From Isoetes taiwanensis (Eukaryota > Streptophyta > Lycopodiopsida > Isoetales > Isoetaceae): DNA of 64,000 nt. The position numbers and the translations under genes were made by a program. A model generated the notes under the pieces. The model was not told the DNA's origin and ran no database searches. It was given only the letters and a program-made list of their open reading frames with translations. Where the stretch lies: contig JAJEKV010000041.1 of NCBI GenBank assembly GCA_021234155.1, forward strand, positions 3,462,829 through 3,526,828, written 5' to 3'. Positions 23,232-34,734 of this stretch are shown here, in pieces (positions within the stretch are counted from its first letter, which is position 1; the number at the start of each line of letters is the position of its first letter).

Positions 23232-26200
23232 TCTCCCTTCATATTATAATCCCTGCAATTTATCCATTCTCTCAGCTTAACAAACCTATTTTCAATCAAA
23301 GGTTTTGTGAGAATGTTAGCCAGTTGGTTTTCAGTCTGTACATATTTTACCTGTACAATATTTCTGTTCACTAGATCACGGATAAAGTGCATTTCTAACT
23401 CAATATGTTTGCTCCTTTTATGCAAAACGGGATTTTTTGTCATTGCAATGCAACTAGTACTATCTGACTGCAAAATCAATGAATCTTTCTGAATGATTCC
23501 CAGTTCATTTAACAGTCTTCTACACCATAGAATTTCTTTGGCTGCAAGTGTAGTGGCTGCATATTTAGCCTCTGCAGTTGAAAGTGCTATTGAGTTTTGT
23601 TTTTTGCATTTCCAAGATATTGGCCCACCTCCTAGCATCAAAATAAATCCAGAAGTGGATTTTCTTTCATCAGGATCTCCACCCCAGTCTGAGTCACAGA
23701 ATGATTGAAGTTCTAAGTTTTCTGAGTTAAACATTATACCATAGTTGCTGGTACCCTTTAGGTACCTTAAGATCCTTTTTGCTGCCTGCCAATGATCTAT
23801 GCCTGGATCATTGCAATATCTACTCAGAATATTTACTGCATAAGAAATATCTGGCCTGGTACAATGTGCTAAGTACAGCAAACATCCAACTAACTCTCGA
23901 TATGGCAAACCTTGTGCTATAATTTCCTCCTTTTCTGTTTTAGGACATTGATCCTTTGATAATTTAGTTCCTGAAGGGAGTTTTCTTTGTTTTACATTCC
24001 TCCATGTTAAACCTTTTCAAGACTCCTGCCACATTTTATCCTTGAGATAAGGTCATAATTTTTCTTTTTCTATCTCTGTAAACTTCAATCCCTAAGAATT
24101 TTTTTAATTCCCCTAGGTCTGTCATCTCAAACCTATTTTTCAAAATGTCTTTGCATTGCTGTAAAATACTCATATTGCTTCCAATCATGACATTGTCATC
24201 TACATATAAGGCAATATAGCAGAATTCCTTTTCTCTCTTGAACTGATATATGTTTCCATCATCCTCAAGTTTTACAAAACCCTAATCTTTCAAATAGGAG
24301 TCCATACAGAGATACCATTGCCTGGGGGACTGTTTGAGTCCATAGACTGCTCGTTTTAACCTCCATACTTTTCCTCTCCCTTGCTCAAAACCAAGGGGCT
24401 GTTTCATATAAACATTTTCATCTAGTTTGGCATTCAGAAATGCAGTAGTCACATCCATATGGTGCGCTTCTAGATCTTGAGCATTTGCCCATGATAAAAG
24501 CATTCTAATGCTGGTCATTTTGACTATGGGAGAAAATGTATCCTCATAATCAATGCCTTTTCTTTGGGTAAAACCCTGTGCAACAAGCCTTGCCTTGTAT
24601 TTGACTGAATTACCATCAGTTCCTTGCTTGATTTTATAAATCCATTTACACCCTATTACATTTTTACCTTTGGGAAGATCTACTAGTTCAAAGGTATAAG
24701 TCCTTTTGAAAGCACTAAGTTCACTTTCCATGGCTTTGTTCCATTCTTTTGCATCAGCTGTATTTATGGCTTCTTCAAAATTCTCTGGTGCTTCAAAATC
24801 AAGCATTGCTAGTATTTCAACTAGATTTATTTCTGCAGAGATATTTTTTAATCTTCTACTTCTTCCAGAGGGGTCTCTACCATAGAGTTCAGTACTGACC
24901 TGAGCTTCGTCTTGCAATATTTGAGCATTAGTTCTTTTCTCATGGCCACTCCTTACTTTGGTTTCCTCATGATCTTTAGTTGCTGGTATATCTTCTTCAA
25001 AAGCTGGACCTTGTGTTTCTCCATTTGTTTGATCTTCCTGCACAATAGTGGTGTTAGTATCATCGTCATCAATTATAGATGCCATGTTATCCATTCTTTG
25101 TTCTGTCACACTTTCTTCCCTTTTTTCAACATTGGCAGGCATAGACTTGCTGGATTTATAGCACTGGCTTTCATCGAAAACCACATCCCTGCTTATAATT
25201 ATCTTCCTTTTTGTTGGATCAAACATCCTGAATGCTTTTGATTGTTCATCATAGCCTACCAAGTAAGCTATTTTTGCCCTGTCATCAAGTTTAAGCCTTA
25301 GCTCTTTGGGAACGTGTAGAAAACCTAGACAACCATAGGCTTTTAGCTTATCAAACTCAGATTTTCTTCCTGACCAAAGCATCTCGGGCATTGCTCCATT
25401 AATGCTTGTAGAAGGCAACATATTTTGAACTTCTACTGCTATTTTTACAGCCTCCTCCCAAAGGAAATTGGGTAATCCTGTATGTTTCAACATGGCTCTG
25501 ACAGCATTAAGGATTGTTCTATTTTTCCTCTATGCTACACCATTTTGTTGTGGAGAGAACCTGCATGTGAGTTGCCTCTTAATCCCTTTAGTTTTGCAAT
25601 ATGCTTTAAATTCTCCAGATAGGTATTCTCCACCCCTGTCAGATCGAATGCATTTTATTTTCCTTTCAGTTTCAAGCTCAACTTCTCAGCAAACATTTTG
25701 AATGCCTCAAAGGCCTGATCTTTGCTTCTCAAACATACACATTTGGTTTTTCTACTGAAGTCATCGATAAAAGTAATAAAGTATCTTTTTCCAGACATAC
25801 TTCTCACATTGAGAGTCCACATAAATCTGTGTGTATAATATCTAATACTCTCTTTGCTCTTTTATTTGATTTTTTAAAAGGTAATCTTGAGTGCTTCCCC
25901 ATCATGCAACCATAACAAATTTCTTCTCCTTTGCTCAGATTTTCAGCCTTAATCATTCCCTGTTTAATCATGATCTCTATATTTTTGCTACTGGTGTAAC
26001 AGAGTCTTTGATGCCATGTATTTATATCAGGAACAATGATTGCATTAATATTAGGCAGATCATGAATGCTCAAACCAAAGAGATTCCCCACTCTTTTTCC
26101 AAGAAACTTTATTTTATTCCCAAAAAGCACAGTACATTGGAGTTTGTCAAAAATGACTGTATACCCCATATCTACTAACCGACTTACTAAAATTAAATTC

Positions 26201-26958
26201 CTGACTAGTGTTGGTACACACAACACATCCTTCAAAACTACAGCCTTTCCTTGCAGATCAAACAGCTCCAATGTGCCTCCACATTGAACTTTCTGCAATT
26301 CTCCATTTCCAAGTTTAATGAACCCAGTCCTTCCTTCATTCTCTTGCTTGAGCAATTTGGTTGATCCAGTCATTGTTTTTTCTGCTCCACTATCTAGTAG
26401 CAGCATGTCATTCAAATCATTAGATTCCCCTTTTGAAATAGATAGAATATCATTTTTCCTTACCTCAGCATCCTCATCTATCTCACTTGAGTCTTCTTCA
26501 GTTTCTTCAGCCAAATTTACTGCTGCATTCTGCTTTCCATGTGCTTTGCCTCGACCTCTAAAAGTTGGCCTGCCTCTGTTGCCTTTTCCCCGTCCTCCTT
26601 TGTTGCTGGAGCACTTGCTTGCAAAGTGGCCCTTCCCTCCACAATTATAGCACTCCACTTCTCTTAACTTAGGACAATCTACTTTAAGATGTCCATGCTC
26701 TTTGCAGTGATAACAAGGTCCAACCTGCCTGTTTTCCTTTAAATTGCTGGAGCCATTTCCTTTATACTTCCCTCTGCCAGTATAATCATCAAAAAGTACC
26801 TTATGCTGCTCGAACTCTGTTCTTATCATGTCTTCAGCTGCCTCTCTAGTTTTTGCTACATTTCTAATTAATGTAGCTAGCTGTTTGTTCCCCTCCACAG
26901 CTCTAGCTATGTGTAAGAGCTTCTGTTGCTCAGTTAAAACCACTCCTGCACCTTCCAA
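23225..26958 (-). pseudogene. Copia pol: zinc knuckles, protease, integrase, RT, RNase H
   Basis: Two CCHC knuckles (CYHCKEHGHLKVDC and CYNCGGKGHFASKC, near 26630-26720) end the gag part. Protease follows with MLLLDSGAEKTMTG. The pre-integrase block has DINTWHQRLCYTSS and CYGCMMGKHSRLPF. The integrase core is interrupted by frameshifts around 25500-25800 and resumes at GLPNFLWEEAVKIAVEVQNM. RT has EWNKAMESELSAF, GCKWIYKIKQGTDG, ARLVAQGFTQRKGIDY, LDVTTAF-type HMDVTTAFLNAKLDENVYM and an ALYVDDNVMIG catalytic block at about 24200. RNase H carries YRELVGCLLYLAHCTRPDIS, KRILRYLKGTSNYGI, STSGFILMLGGGPISWK and ALSTAEAKYAATTLAAKE. Frames change at about 25800, 25500, 24280 and 23910. Confidence 0.9.
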
Positions 26959-27041
26959 ATCTGCTATTATATTGTCAAACTTGGAAAAAAACTTAGTAAG
27001 ATCATCATCATCTTTGAGTCTTAGTTTCCTAAGTGATTTGT

Positions 27042-27419
27042 CTAGTATTCGATTTGAGAAGATGATTTCTCTTCAAAGTGTTTGAGTAAATACCTCCAGA
27101 TTTCTCCAGGTGCCTTTCCTCTTACCTTGAGTAAAATGGACGCTCCAACTTTACTTGTCAAGCTTGCATAAGCCTCTTTGATCTTTGCATTTTCACTTCC
27201 ACCACTGCTCACTGTTGTTCCTGTTGCATTTGTATCAGAAGAGCTACTCTCCCTTCTAGCTGCAACTGCACTTGAAGATTCATAAGAATCCTGCATAAAA
27301 TCCCATAGGTTTTCATTTTCTAGAACATTTTTAATTTGTTCTTTCCATATTTGAAAACCAGGACCACCTTCATAGACCTTAATACCAGATAGAAGAGATG
27401 CCCCAAATTTGCTAGACAT
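27042..27419 (-). pseudogene. Copia gag N-terminal region
   Basis: ATG at 27419 lies 10 nt after the primer-binding site and encodes MSSKFGASLLSGIKVYEG, FQIWKEQIKNVLEN (typical UBN2/gag W and helix pattern) and ASILLKVRGKAPGEIWRYLL. The frame breaks near 27042; the next part of gag resumes near 26958 with TEQQKLLHIARAVEGNKQL. Gag would form the particle core. Confidence 0.8.
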
Positions 27420-27429
27420 TTTGAACCTA

Positions 27430-27441
27430 GCTCTGATACCA
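27430..27441 (-). promoter_or_regulatory. Primer-binding site (initiator tRNA-Met)
   Basis: TGGTATCAGAGC on the minus strand is the standard Copia primer-binding site, complementary to the 3' end of plant initiator tRNA-Met. It fixes the element's orientation and the end of its 5' LTR at about 27443. Confidence 0.88.
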
Positions 27442-27443
27442 CT

Positions 27444-29221
27444 GTTGTAATTAGAGAAATACAATGTCTAAATGATGGGGCTCAAATCTTCTACAATCAA
27501 ATGCAAAATAGCCTATTCAACTTTTCTTCTTATATTCAATGAAATAGCTAACTTGACTTAACCATTGGTCATTACTGTAGCAAGTTTATTGAATAGAATA
27601 TTGTAGCACAAGAAATGAAAACAAATCCAATAGTCTCGACAGCTCGCGATTCTAGACTTGAAGGTCAACGATTGCGTGTTCATGAATCTTTGATCTAGCG
27701 AATTTCTTTAATGAATGAATGCTCATGCATATTTGACCTAGCAATTTCATGAGAAAATCGTTGGTGCTCATATGACCATTGATACTTATAGCTAAATATA
27801 GGTCCTTATCAATCGATCGAATGAAATAGTGCCAAGGAAAATTGTTATTCATAGAGCTCATATGATTTATTGGCGACAATGTGAATATACGCAATTAGGA
27901 TCATGCTTTGAATTATTCAAGATTGCTTTTGCATTTCTCGTAACTCTTTATTGCATGAAAGTGAAGCATGTTTTATTCTAAGTTGCTGCCTAGGTGAAGT
28001 TCAGTATCTGAACATCTATTGCCTTTTGCTAGATGGTACAATGGATATGAATATTATTTGAGTTTAAAAAAAGGATCTTATGTTGGTAGCAAAAGGGTTA
28101 TTATCTACACCATACCTGTCGAGCTCCTCATCACTCCAATTATGCAAGGGAACCTCTAAATCATGCATGATAAACACTTAAAATAATCCAAAATCCTCTT
28201 TCATACAAAATGTGCACTCTATGGATACTAAATACTATACCACAAAGAATGCATTGGCAACTATAAGTACAAATATACACTTGGCCCAACATAAAACTAT
28301 GCTACATATAATGGTAGAAAACATAGACCACACCATGCAACCAGTAGACAAGTCAATGTACATAACCTAAGTTTTACGAATAAGGATCATGCTCTAAAAG
28401 GAGTGCAAAAATAGATATAATCATTGGAATTACTAGTTAATATAAGAAATTATGCTCAAAGTTCGTAATGACTTTAAGGATTGAAACAAGTGTATAAAAA
28501 AACAACATCATAAACCAACATAATAGCCTGCTAACATGCATAGTAAATAAGCATGTGCCAAAAACATATAACACACTTCCAAAATCAAACATGGTTCTTG
28601 AACTAATAAAAAAAGCTTGGGAGGATTGAAACTAGGTTAAAACCATGTATCTGATCATGCTAACCAGTATGTAAAATCATCATAGATTATAATATTAACA
28701 ATGTAGGCTCAAAAATCACCTCCTAAACTAGCAATAATTTTAAGAAACTAGTGTAAGACATAGAATTAGTATGAGAACTATGATCAAAGTAGTAGTGATA
28801 TTACAAAACCATGAAAGTCATCTAGTTTTCATTGACATTACGAGTTGCATGTATTAAAAACCACCCTTATACTGGTTTCCATCATGATTATGAATGCGAG
28901 TTACTTTTTGGGGGCCTTGTGTCGGGCATTCATCCCTTGATGAATCCACGCTATATACATAAACAGATCAATCCTTCTTATATTTTATCAGCAGTCGGCA
29001 CCATTCCATAGAGGATCGACACCAATTTCTCAACGTCGGTTTCGCTCCATTGCTTGCTATTTGAATCATATAATGTGGCCTTAGTTTATTCGACCGACGA
29101 CCACATAAATACATTGAACCATATAAAACCAGTTAACACACCTTAGGACTATGGTCACTAATAGGTTCGAAAACCATAATATAATGCTGGTTCTGCCCCT
29201 TTCAACCCAAGTGGCCTAGCT
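27444..29221. other. Unassigned DNA between the two parts of the Copia 5' LTR
   Basis: About 1.7 kb of AT-rich sequence without a recognised gene separates the primer-binding site from the matching LTR start at 29222-29334. A TATA-like stretch (GAATATAAGAAG, minus strand, near 27535) could belong to the LTR remainder. The rest is probably a later insertion, but its ends were not found. Confidence 0.4.
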
Positions 29222-29334
29222 AGAATCAAATAGCCTTTACAGATCAACTGTGCTTAGTTCCTTCTTCTAACCTCATAACCATTTGATTTTCCTGGCAACT
29301 TGCTCTGATTATAATATGATCAACATTCAACACA
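29222..29334 (-). repeat. 5' LTR first ~113 bp of Copia element
   Basis: Minus-strand TGTTGAATGTTGATCATATT through GCTATTTGATTCTA matches 23099-23231 closely. The copies part at 29222, exactly where unrelated DNA begins. Confidence 0.78.
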
Positions 29335-29446
29335 TGCCACTATCTATGTAATCTGGTAAACAATTTTATACTGGCTAGGGATCCAAATTATCAAAATTGT
29401 CATTCATTTACATATGCAACTTCAATGGCATAGACTAATGCATTAC

Positions 29447-29520
29447 CTGAAGCATCCATTCCAGGCCTAATATTTGAAGCTTTATTCCTGAGCATTCATC
29501 CTTTAATCGATTGCTTGTGC
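29447..29520 (-). other. Possible upstream exon of the coiled-coil gene
   Basis: Minus-strand frame encodes SNRLKDECSGIKLQILGLEW and MLQ, then a GTAATG donor at 29446. Sequence style, strand and position outside the Copia element fit the coiled-coil gene at 22-23 kb. The acceptor side is uncertain. Confidence 0.3.
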
Positions 29521-30830
29521 AGGTTAACTTCTGATGTCATTATTTTGTCATGCTTCTACGGGGGACCGTCAACCTGTCCCTTGATCTTTTGGAAAACCCT
29601 ACATAATCAGGTGATGCAATGCGAAGTATAAAATTAGCTGGATGACACAACCAACTACATGTGATTCTCATAAGTGGACGTTCTTTATAGGAAAGCATGC
29701 GAATCATGTTATGTGCTTCACAAAAAAGTACTCCTTACTAGATGCATAAGAGAGGGCATTCCGATGTCCATGGCTTAGTATGTTCTCTTAAGAAAAGAGG
29801 GTGAAAATGCCTTGAGGGCAACTCTGCTTTAGGTCTCGACGACGCGATGGCCTAATAACGCAGAATAGCGCAGATCAACGAAGAGCAGTCACTCACGTCA
29901 CGTAATGCTAAGTGGTAAACCCTTCTAAATCATCCGATATCGGACGGTACATTCCAGAATATTCTTCCAACCTAACACCCAGCAGGGGTTTGCCCTTGGG
30001 ACAACCCAATATTTATCCTTTCGGTTTGCCGAGGTGAAAAAATGCCGGTGATTGTTTCCTGCCTAGAACTAGAACGCGCAGCTCACAAACTGCCTACAAA
30101 CTTGAAGATATCATTTGCTCAAACAAACATTCATCTATTCAAGGATATATCTGCCATTTCCATAGTGCAGCCACCAATTAGGGCCTTTAACTAGTTTTTG
30201 ACAAATAAAAAATACGTGACTTTTGGACATTTTCGCATCATAACTAACGAGAAAATGCTTTTCGAACTTGCCGATCGTTCCGTCAAGGTAAGTTGGTGTG
30301 TATTCTTATTTCTTGACCAATGAGATTTTGCCACGTTGCGACCATTCTAATTAAGAATGGAAAATTGGTAATGCATTCTTGTCTGACCTGTTAGAACCGG
30401 TAAGCTATGCGTGAAGCTTCAATCGAGGAACATGCTGAAAGCAGCCAGCAACTCCAGCAGAACTCCAAGCTTACCTTGATAGCTGAAATCCGGCAGAACT
30501 CCTGCTTACCTTGACTATGGCCGAACTTGCTTAGGCCCCGCCACAAATGAAATGGCGCAAAACCGCTGAGCTCCAAGCCATAGCCATAGCCGAGCTCGAG
30601 CATTTTTCAAGCCATACCTTTTCAGGCAGATTTTTCAAGCCATACCTTTTGCCTTAGCCTCGGATTTTCAAGTCATTACCTCTGCAATCGAGGAAGGCGG
30701 AAAAAAGCGAGCTCTCCCGGGATGTCGGCCAGGCGGCCCATAGCCGGATCTCCTAAGAACTTCAAGCCAAGCTTATCTGAACCTAAACTCGCCATAGCCA
30801 AAACATGAAGACGCAAAAATTTCTTCTTAC
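29521..30830. other. Spacer with donor-like duplications
   Basis: No supported gene. Between 30440 and 30640, short imperfect repeats recur (CAGAACTCC..GCTTACCTTGA, and TTCAAGCCATACCTTTT twice). Each reads on the minus strand as an AAG/GTAAG- or AAG/GTATG-type donor. Confidence 0.35.
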
Positions 30831-30971
30831 CTTGACGTTGTGGAATGGTCGAGGTCGTGGATTCCGGTGTAGCTTGGCATCGGTAAGCTCTTGCCCGCCG
30901 CCTAAACGGCGCTTCCTACCGCCGGCAAGAGCTACCGCCTCGCTATAACCTAATCCACTCCCTCTTCCCAT
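30831..30971 (-). CDS. Possible first exon of an unrecognised gene
   Basis: ATG at 30971 opens 47 codons (MGRGSGLGYSEAVALAGGRK, then a basic RRLGGGQEL stretch, ending PRPFHNVK), closing exactly in phase at a consensus AAG/GTAAGA donor at 30830. The block is more GC-rich than its surroundings, as 5' exons often are. The Gly/Arg-rich N-terminus could be an organelle-targeting region. No downstream exon was identified. Confidence 0.3.
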
Positions 30972-31188
30972 TCCACATAACGTCGTGAATGAAATATGTA
31001 TTGGAAGTTGCTAATCCTTAGTTTAGATCAAATTTAAGTAGTGAGGAAACGAGCTGTTTATGGGCAAAGGTAATCTTACATATGAAGCTCGATTTCAATT
31101 GGATATTGTCCCGAAATGCTCAACTTAGCAAAATGATTGAGTGGGTGCCTTCTGTTGAGAGTTTTATTTGCATCTTGCAAAGATGTAC

Positions 31189-31257
31189 TTTCCGGTGTGG
31201 ACCGGTGGGGCCCCGCGACCGGCGGAGCCGGGAGCGGGTCACCGGCCACACCGGAAA
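31189..31257. repeat. GC-rich hairpin
   Basis: TTTCCGGTGTGG at 31189-31200 pairs perfectly with CCACACCGGAAA at 31246-31257. Pairing extends inward (ACCGGTG with CACCGG, one base bulged), giving about 18 bp of stem around a very GC-rich loop of about 32 nt. The base composition contrasts sharply with the AT-rich flanks. Confidence 0.88.
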
Positions 31258-31386
31258 GCGCGACCGGTGGGCATCCCCCTACAACATGGAAATGGGGAGC
31301 GATTTTGTGCAGGTCGAGCTATGGCGCTCTGTGGCAATTTTTGTGCTATGGCGGTGTCTGATGATGGTGGATCCGGGGCAGTGAGG

Positions 31387-31591
31387 AAGCCGCTGTGTTT
31401 GCCACTGCGATCCCCTGTTTTTGCCCTTGCTTTTAACCCCTGTTTTTGAATCCAGAAGCCGCTGTGTTTGCCACTGCGATCCCCTGTTTTTGCCCTTGCT
31501 TTTAACCTCTGTTTTTGAATCCAGAAGCCGCTGTGTTTGCCACTGTGATCCCCTGTTTTTGCCCTTGCTTAACCCCTGTCTTTGAATCCAG
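31387..31591 (+). repeat. Three tandem 69-bp repeats
   Basis: Units start at 31387, 31456 and 31525 (AAGCCGCTGTGTTTGCCACT). The third is 67 bp and slightly diverged. They lie about 0.5 kb upstream of the PPR start codon, possibly in its promoter or 5' UTR. Confidence 0.95.
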
Positions 31592-32133
31592 ATGGCAATC
31601 TGATTCGGCTCCCTCAGGTATTTCGCTGGCTTTTGCATGCCCTGCATTCTTGCATGGGTCGCTTGCAAGCTAAGAAAATAAGGAGCTATTCAGTCAGCCC
31701 TTTTTTTTCTTTGTCATGCTTCAAGGGCAGAGGCATATTTCCTGCGGGAGATCCTGTATTGTCCAAGTGCATGACAGATTTTCTCTATTTTACTCTTGTA
31801 TTTCTTGGCTGGTCCTAAGTAAATTATTTTACTCTGTTCTGTCCTTCCAAAATGGAGAATCAAGCATTATTATTGCTCCTCCCGATCGCGGAATCTGCAA
31901 AAATCAAGCAAAAAATCTGTGGGTTCTTGTGCTAATTTCTATAAACTGCTCGGAGCTGGAACTGTAGGAGCTTGGACTGTAAAACTGGGAGCTTGACCAC
32001 AAATTCGTGTTAATCTTTGTATTACCGGGAGCAGACTGTAAAATTTTAGTTGCTACGGAATTGTCGTGCCTCTTTCCATTCCGCATTGTAGGACCATAGC
32101 ACGTGGCAGCACCTAATAAAGCCTCCGACAAAA

Positions 32134-34734
32134 ATGGCGACCCCATTTCCATGTTGTAGGAAGGAAAAAATTCTAGAATATGCCAAGCAGGCGCATTTTG
32201 TTGTTTCCAGTAAAGGGATACAAGCTGATAATAATGTTGGAAACTTCATTGTGCCTATGTTTGTGGAATGTGGAAGTCTGTCTGATAATCAGCAGACCTT
32301 CAATTCTTTGATTTATAGAAGTGAGCATTCATGGACTTCTCTAGTATTGGCATATATGGAAAGTGGCCAATTACAGCACACCCTTGACTTATATGACAAA
32401 ATGCAAGAGGATAACGTCTATCCTAGTAGTTATACGTTAACAGCCTTATTAGGAGCTTGTACTAAGTTGAATGATATTGATAAAGGCCGGCAGATTCATG
32501 TTCAGATCAGTGGAAAGAGGTTTGAAAGAGATCTGTTTGTGGGAAGCACCTTAATAGACATGTATGGTAAATGTGGCTTACAGCAAGAGGCACGAGAAGT
32601 ATTTGACAACGTGCCAGTACGAAATGTGGTGTCATGGAATGCTCTGATTGGGGGTTATATTGAAAATGGGCTTAACCAGGAGGCATTGAATTGTTTTGAG
32701 CAAATGCAGCAGGAAGGCATGTCCCAAGACCCTGTTACTTTTATTTGGGGCTTGAAGGCTTGTGGCATACTAGGAGCTTTAGATAAGGGTCGGCAAATAC
32801 ACATGGAGGTAGTAAAAAGGGGACACGAAAGAGATCTTTTTGTTGGCAGTACCTTGGTTGACATGTATGCCAAATGTGGTTCACTTGTTGAGGCACATAA
32901 GGTTTTTGACAAGCTACAAACTCGAAATGTGGTGTCATGGACTGCACTAATTGCAGGATATGCAGAACACGGACCTGGGGATAAAGCACTAAAGTGTTTT
33001 GAAGAAATGCAACAACAAGGGTTTTCTCCAGATGCTATTACACTTCTTTGCAGCTTGAAGGCTTGTGGCAGCATGGGAAACATAAGAAAGGGGCGGGAAA
33101 TACATGCGGAGCTTATGAAAGTGGGACTTGCAAAAGATCTTATCATCAGTAACTCTCTGCTTGACATGTATTTAAAATGTGGTTCGCTTGCTGAAGCTGA
33201 GGAAGTCTTTGACAAAATTCCTGCCCGGGACATTGTCTCATGGAACTCGCTAATTTCTGGATACGTGGAAAATGGGTGTAGCCAAGAAGCACTCAAATGT
33301 TTTGGACAAATGCCACGGGGTTGCATATCTCCGAATTCTATTACATGTTTGCAGCTTGAAAGCATGTGGCACTACAAGGGATATAGACAAAGGACAGCAA
33401 CTACATAGTGATGTTGCTCAAGAGGGGTTGGAAAGAAGTCTCCCTATGGAAAATATGCTGATAGATATGTATGTCAAATGTAACTCACTTTTGGAGGCCA
33501 GGGAAACGTTCAATAAGATGCAGGTACGAGATGTTATTTCTTGGACAACAATAATAGAAGGATATGCTGAAAGTGGGCAGGGACAGAAGGCATTGGAATG
33601 CTTTGAACAGATGCAGGTAGATGGCGTACCTCTTAATGCTGTTACATTTACTTGCACCCTAAAGGCTTGTGCTAACGTAGGGGCCATTGAGAGAGGAAAA
33701 GAGATACACTATATGATTGCACAAACAGGTTACGAAACAGACCTCGTTATTGGTAATACCTTGATTGACATGTATGCCAAATGTGGCATGCTTTCAGAGG
33801 CATGCAAAATCTTTGAAAAATTGCCAGTGAGAGACATTATTGCATGGAATGCAATCTTAGGAGGATATAGCATGAGCCACAAAGTCCTGCTGGCTATACA
33901 ATGCTTTTCAGAGATGCAAAAGGAAAATGTAGCACCAAATGCTATTACATTCACCTGCCCTCTCACCTCATGCAGCCGAGCTGGTCTTGTCTTGACAGGC
34001 CAAAACTATTTCAAGATGATGGTAACAGAATATGGAATTTCTCCAACTGTGGATCACCATACATGCATGGTTGATCTTTTTGCACGATCTGGACGTCTTT
34101 ACGAAGCAGCAAATTTGCTTGAAAGTGCATGGTGTCGTCTGCCAAAAGAAACGTGGATAGCCTTGCTCAGTGCTTGCAAAATTTATGGTGATTCTGAATT
34201 AGGTTTAAGATGTTTTCAGAACCTGGTGCAAAGGGATCCAGGACATGCTGCTGGGTATGTGCTCATGTCAAGCCTCTATGCAGCTCTTGGTAGGTGGGAG
34301 GATGCAAATTCAATAGAAGAACTGAGAAAATGTCCAGGTGCAAGGAAAAAACCTGCGACAGCTTTAATAGAAATCAATAAAAAGGTGCATGGATTTACAG
34401 TGGGTGACAATCAAATTGAGGAAGTTACAACTTTACTAGAAAACATGACTTTAAATATGAAGGAGAAGGGTTATGTCCCCAATCTGGATTTTGTTTTGTG
34501 GCATATTCCTGATGAGAGGAAGGAATCAACATTGTGTGGCCATGCAGAGAGATTGGCGATAGCATACGGACTTCTTCACACACCACAGGGCCAGACATTG
34601 CGCGTTAGCAAAAATTTGAGAATGTGTAATGACTGCCATATTCTGCAATTGAAATGCGGAGAATCATTGTGCGGGAAAGTAATTGGGTTCATTATTTTAA
34701 AGATGGCTGGTGCTCTTGTGGAGATATGTGGTGA
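32134..34734 (+). pseudogene. PPR protein, PLS class with E and DYW domains; two frame breaks
   Basis: Start ATG at 32134 has a good context (AAAATGG). Tandem P-L-S pentatricopeptide repeats follow, with L-type LIDMYGKCG, LVDMYAKCGS, LLDMYLKCGS, LIDMYVKCNS and LIDMYAKCGM marking about five triplets; then E domains (CKIYGDSELGLRCFQNL, KVHGFTVGDNQIEEV) and a DYW cytidine-deaminase domain with the HAERLAIAYG zinc/Glu motif and CNDCH. Such proteins edit C to U in organelle transcripts. Near 33346-33352 two bases seem missing and the frame shifts. A second break after CNDCH (about 34640) lacks roughly 6 residues, and the true end, GWCSCGDMW then TGA at 34732-34734, lies in another frame. The terminal triplet is DMW. 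The normal PG-box is also eroded (KKPATALIEI). Either a recent pseudogene or sequence errors. Confidence 0.9.

Larger units (their letters stand above)
23099..27443 (-). mobile_element. Ty1/Copia LTR retrotransposon, decayed
   Basis: Order on the minus strand: primer-binding site 27430-27441, gag from 27419, protease, integrase, reverse transcriptase, RNase H to 23225, polypurine tract and start of the 3' LTR. The Copia order (integrase before RT) is clear. Several frameshifts and stops split the polyprotein. The 5' LTR is not adjacent in full: its first ~113 bp lie at 29222-29334, and its last part should abut 27443 and end in ACAACA. It sits inside or next to the coiled-coil gene. Confidence 0.9.

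Noticed and set aside
31279-31668. Repetitive open frame on the minus strand (KGKNRGSQWQTQRLLDS repeats)
   Set aside because: Direct product of the three 69-bp DNA repeats and antisense to nothing recognised.
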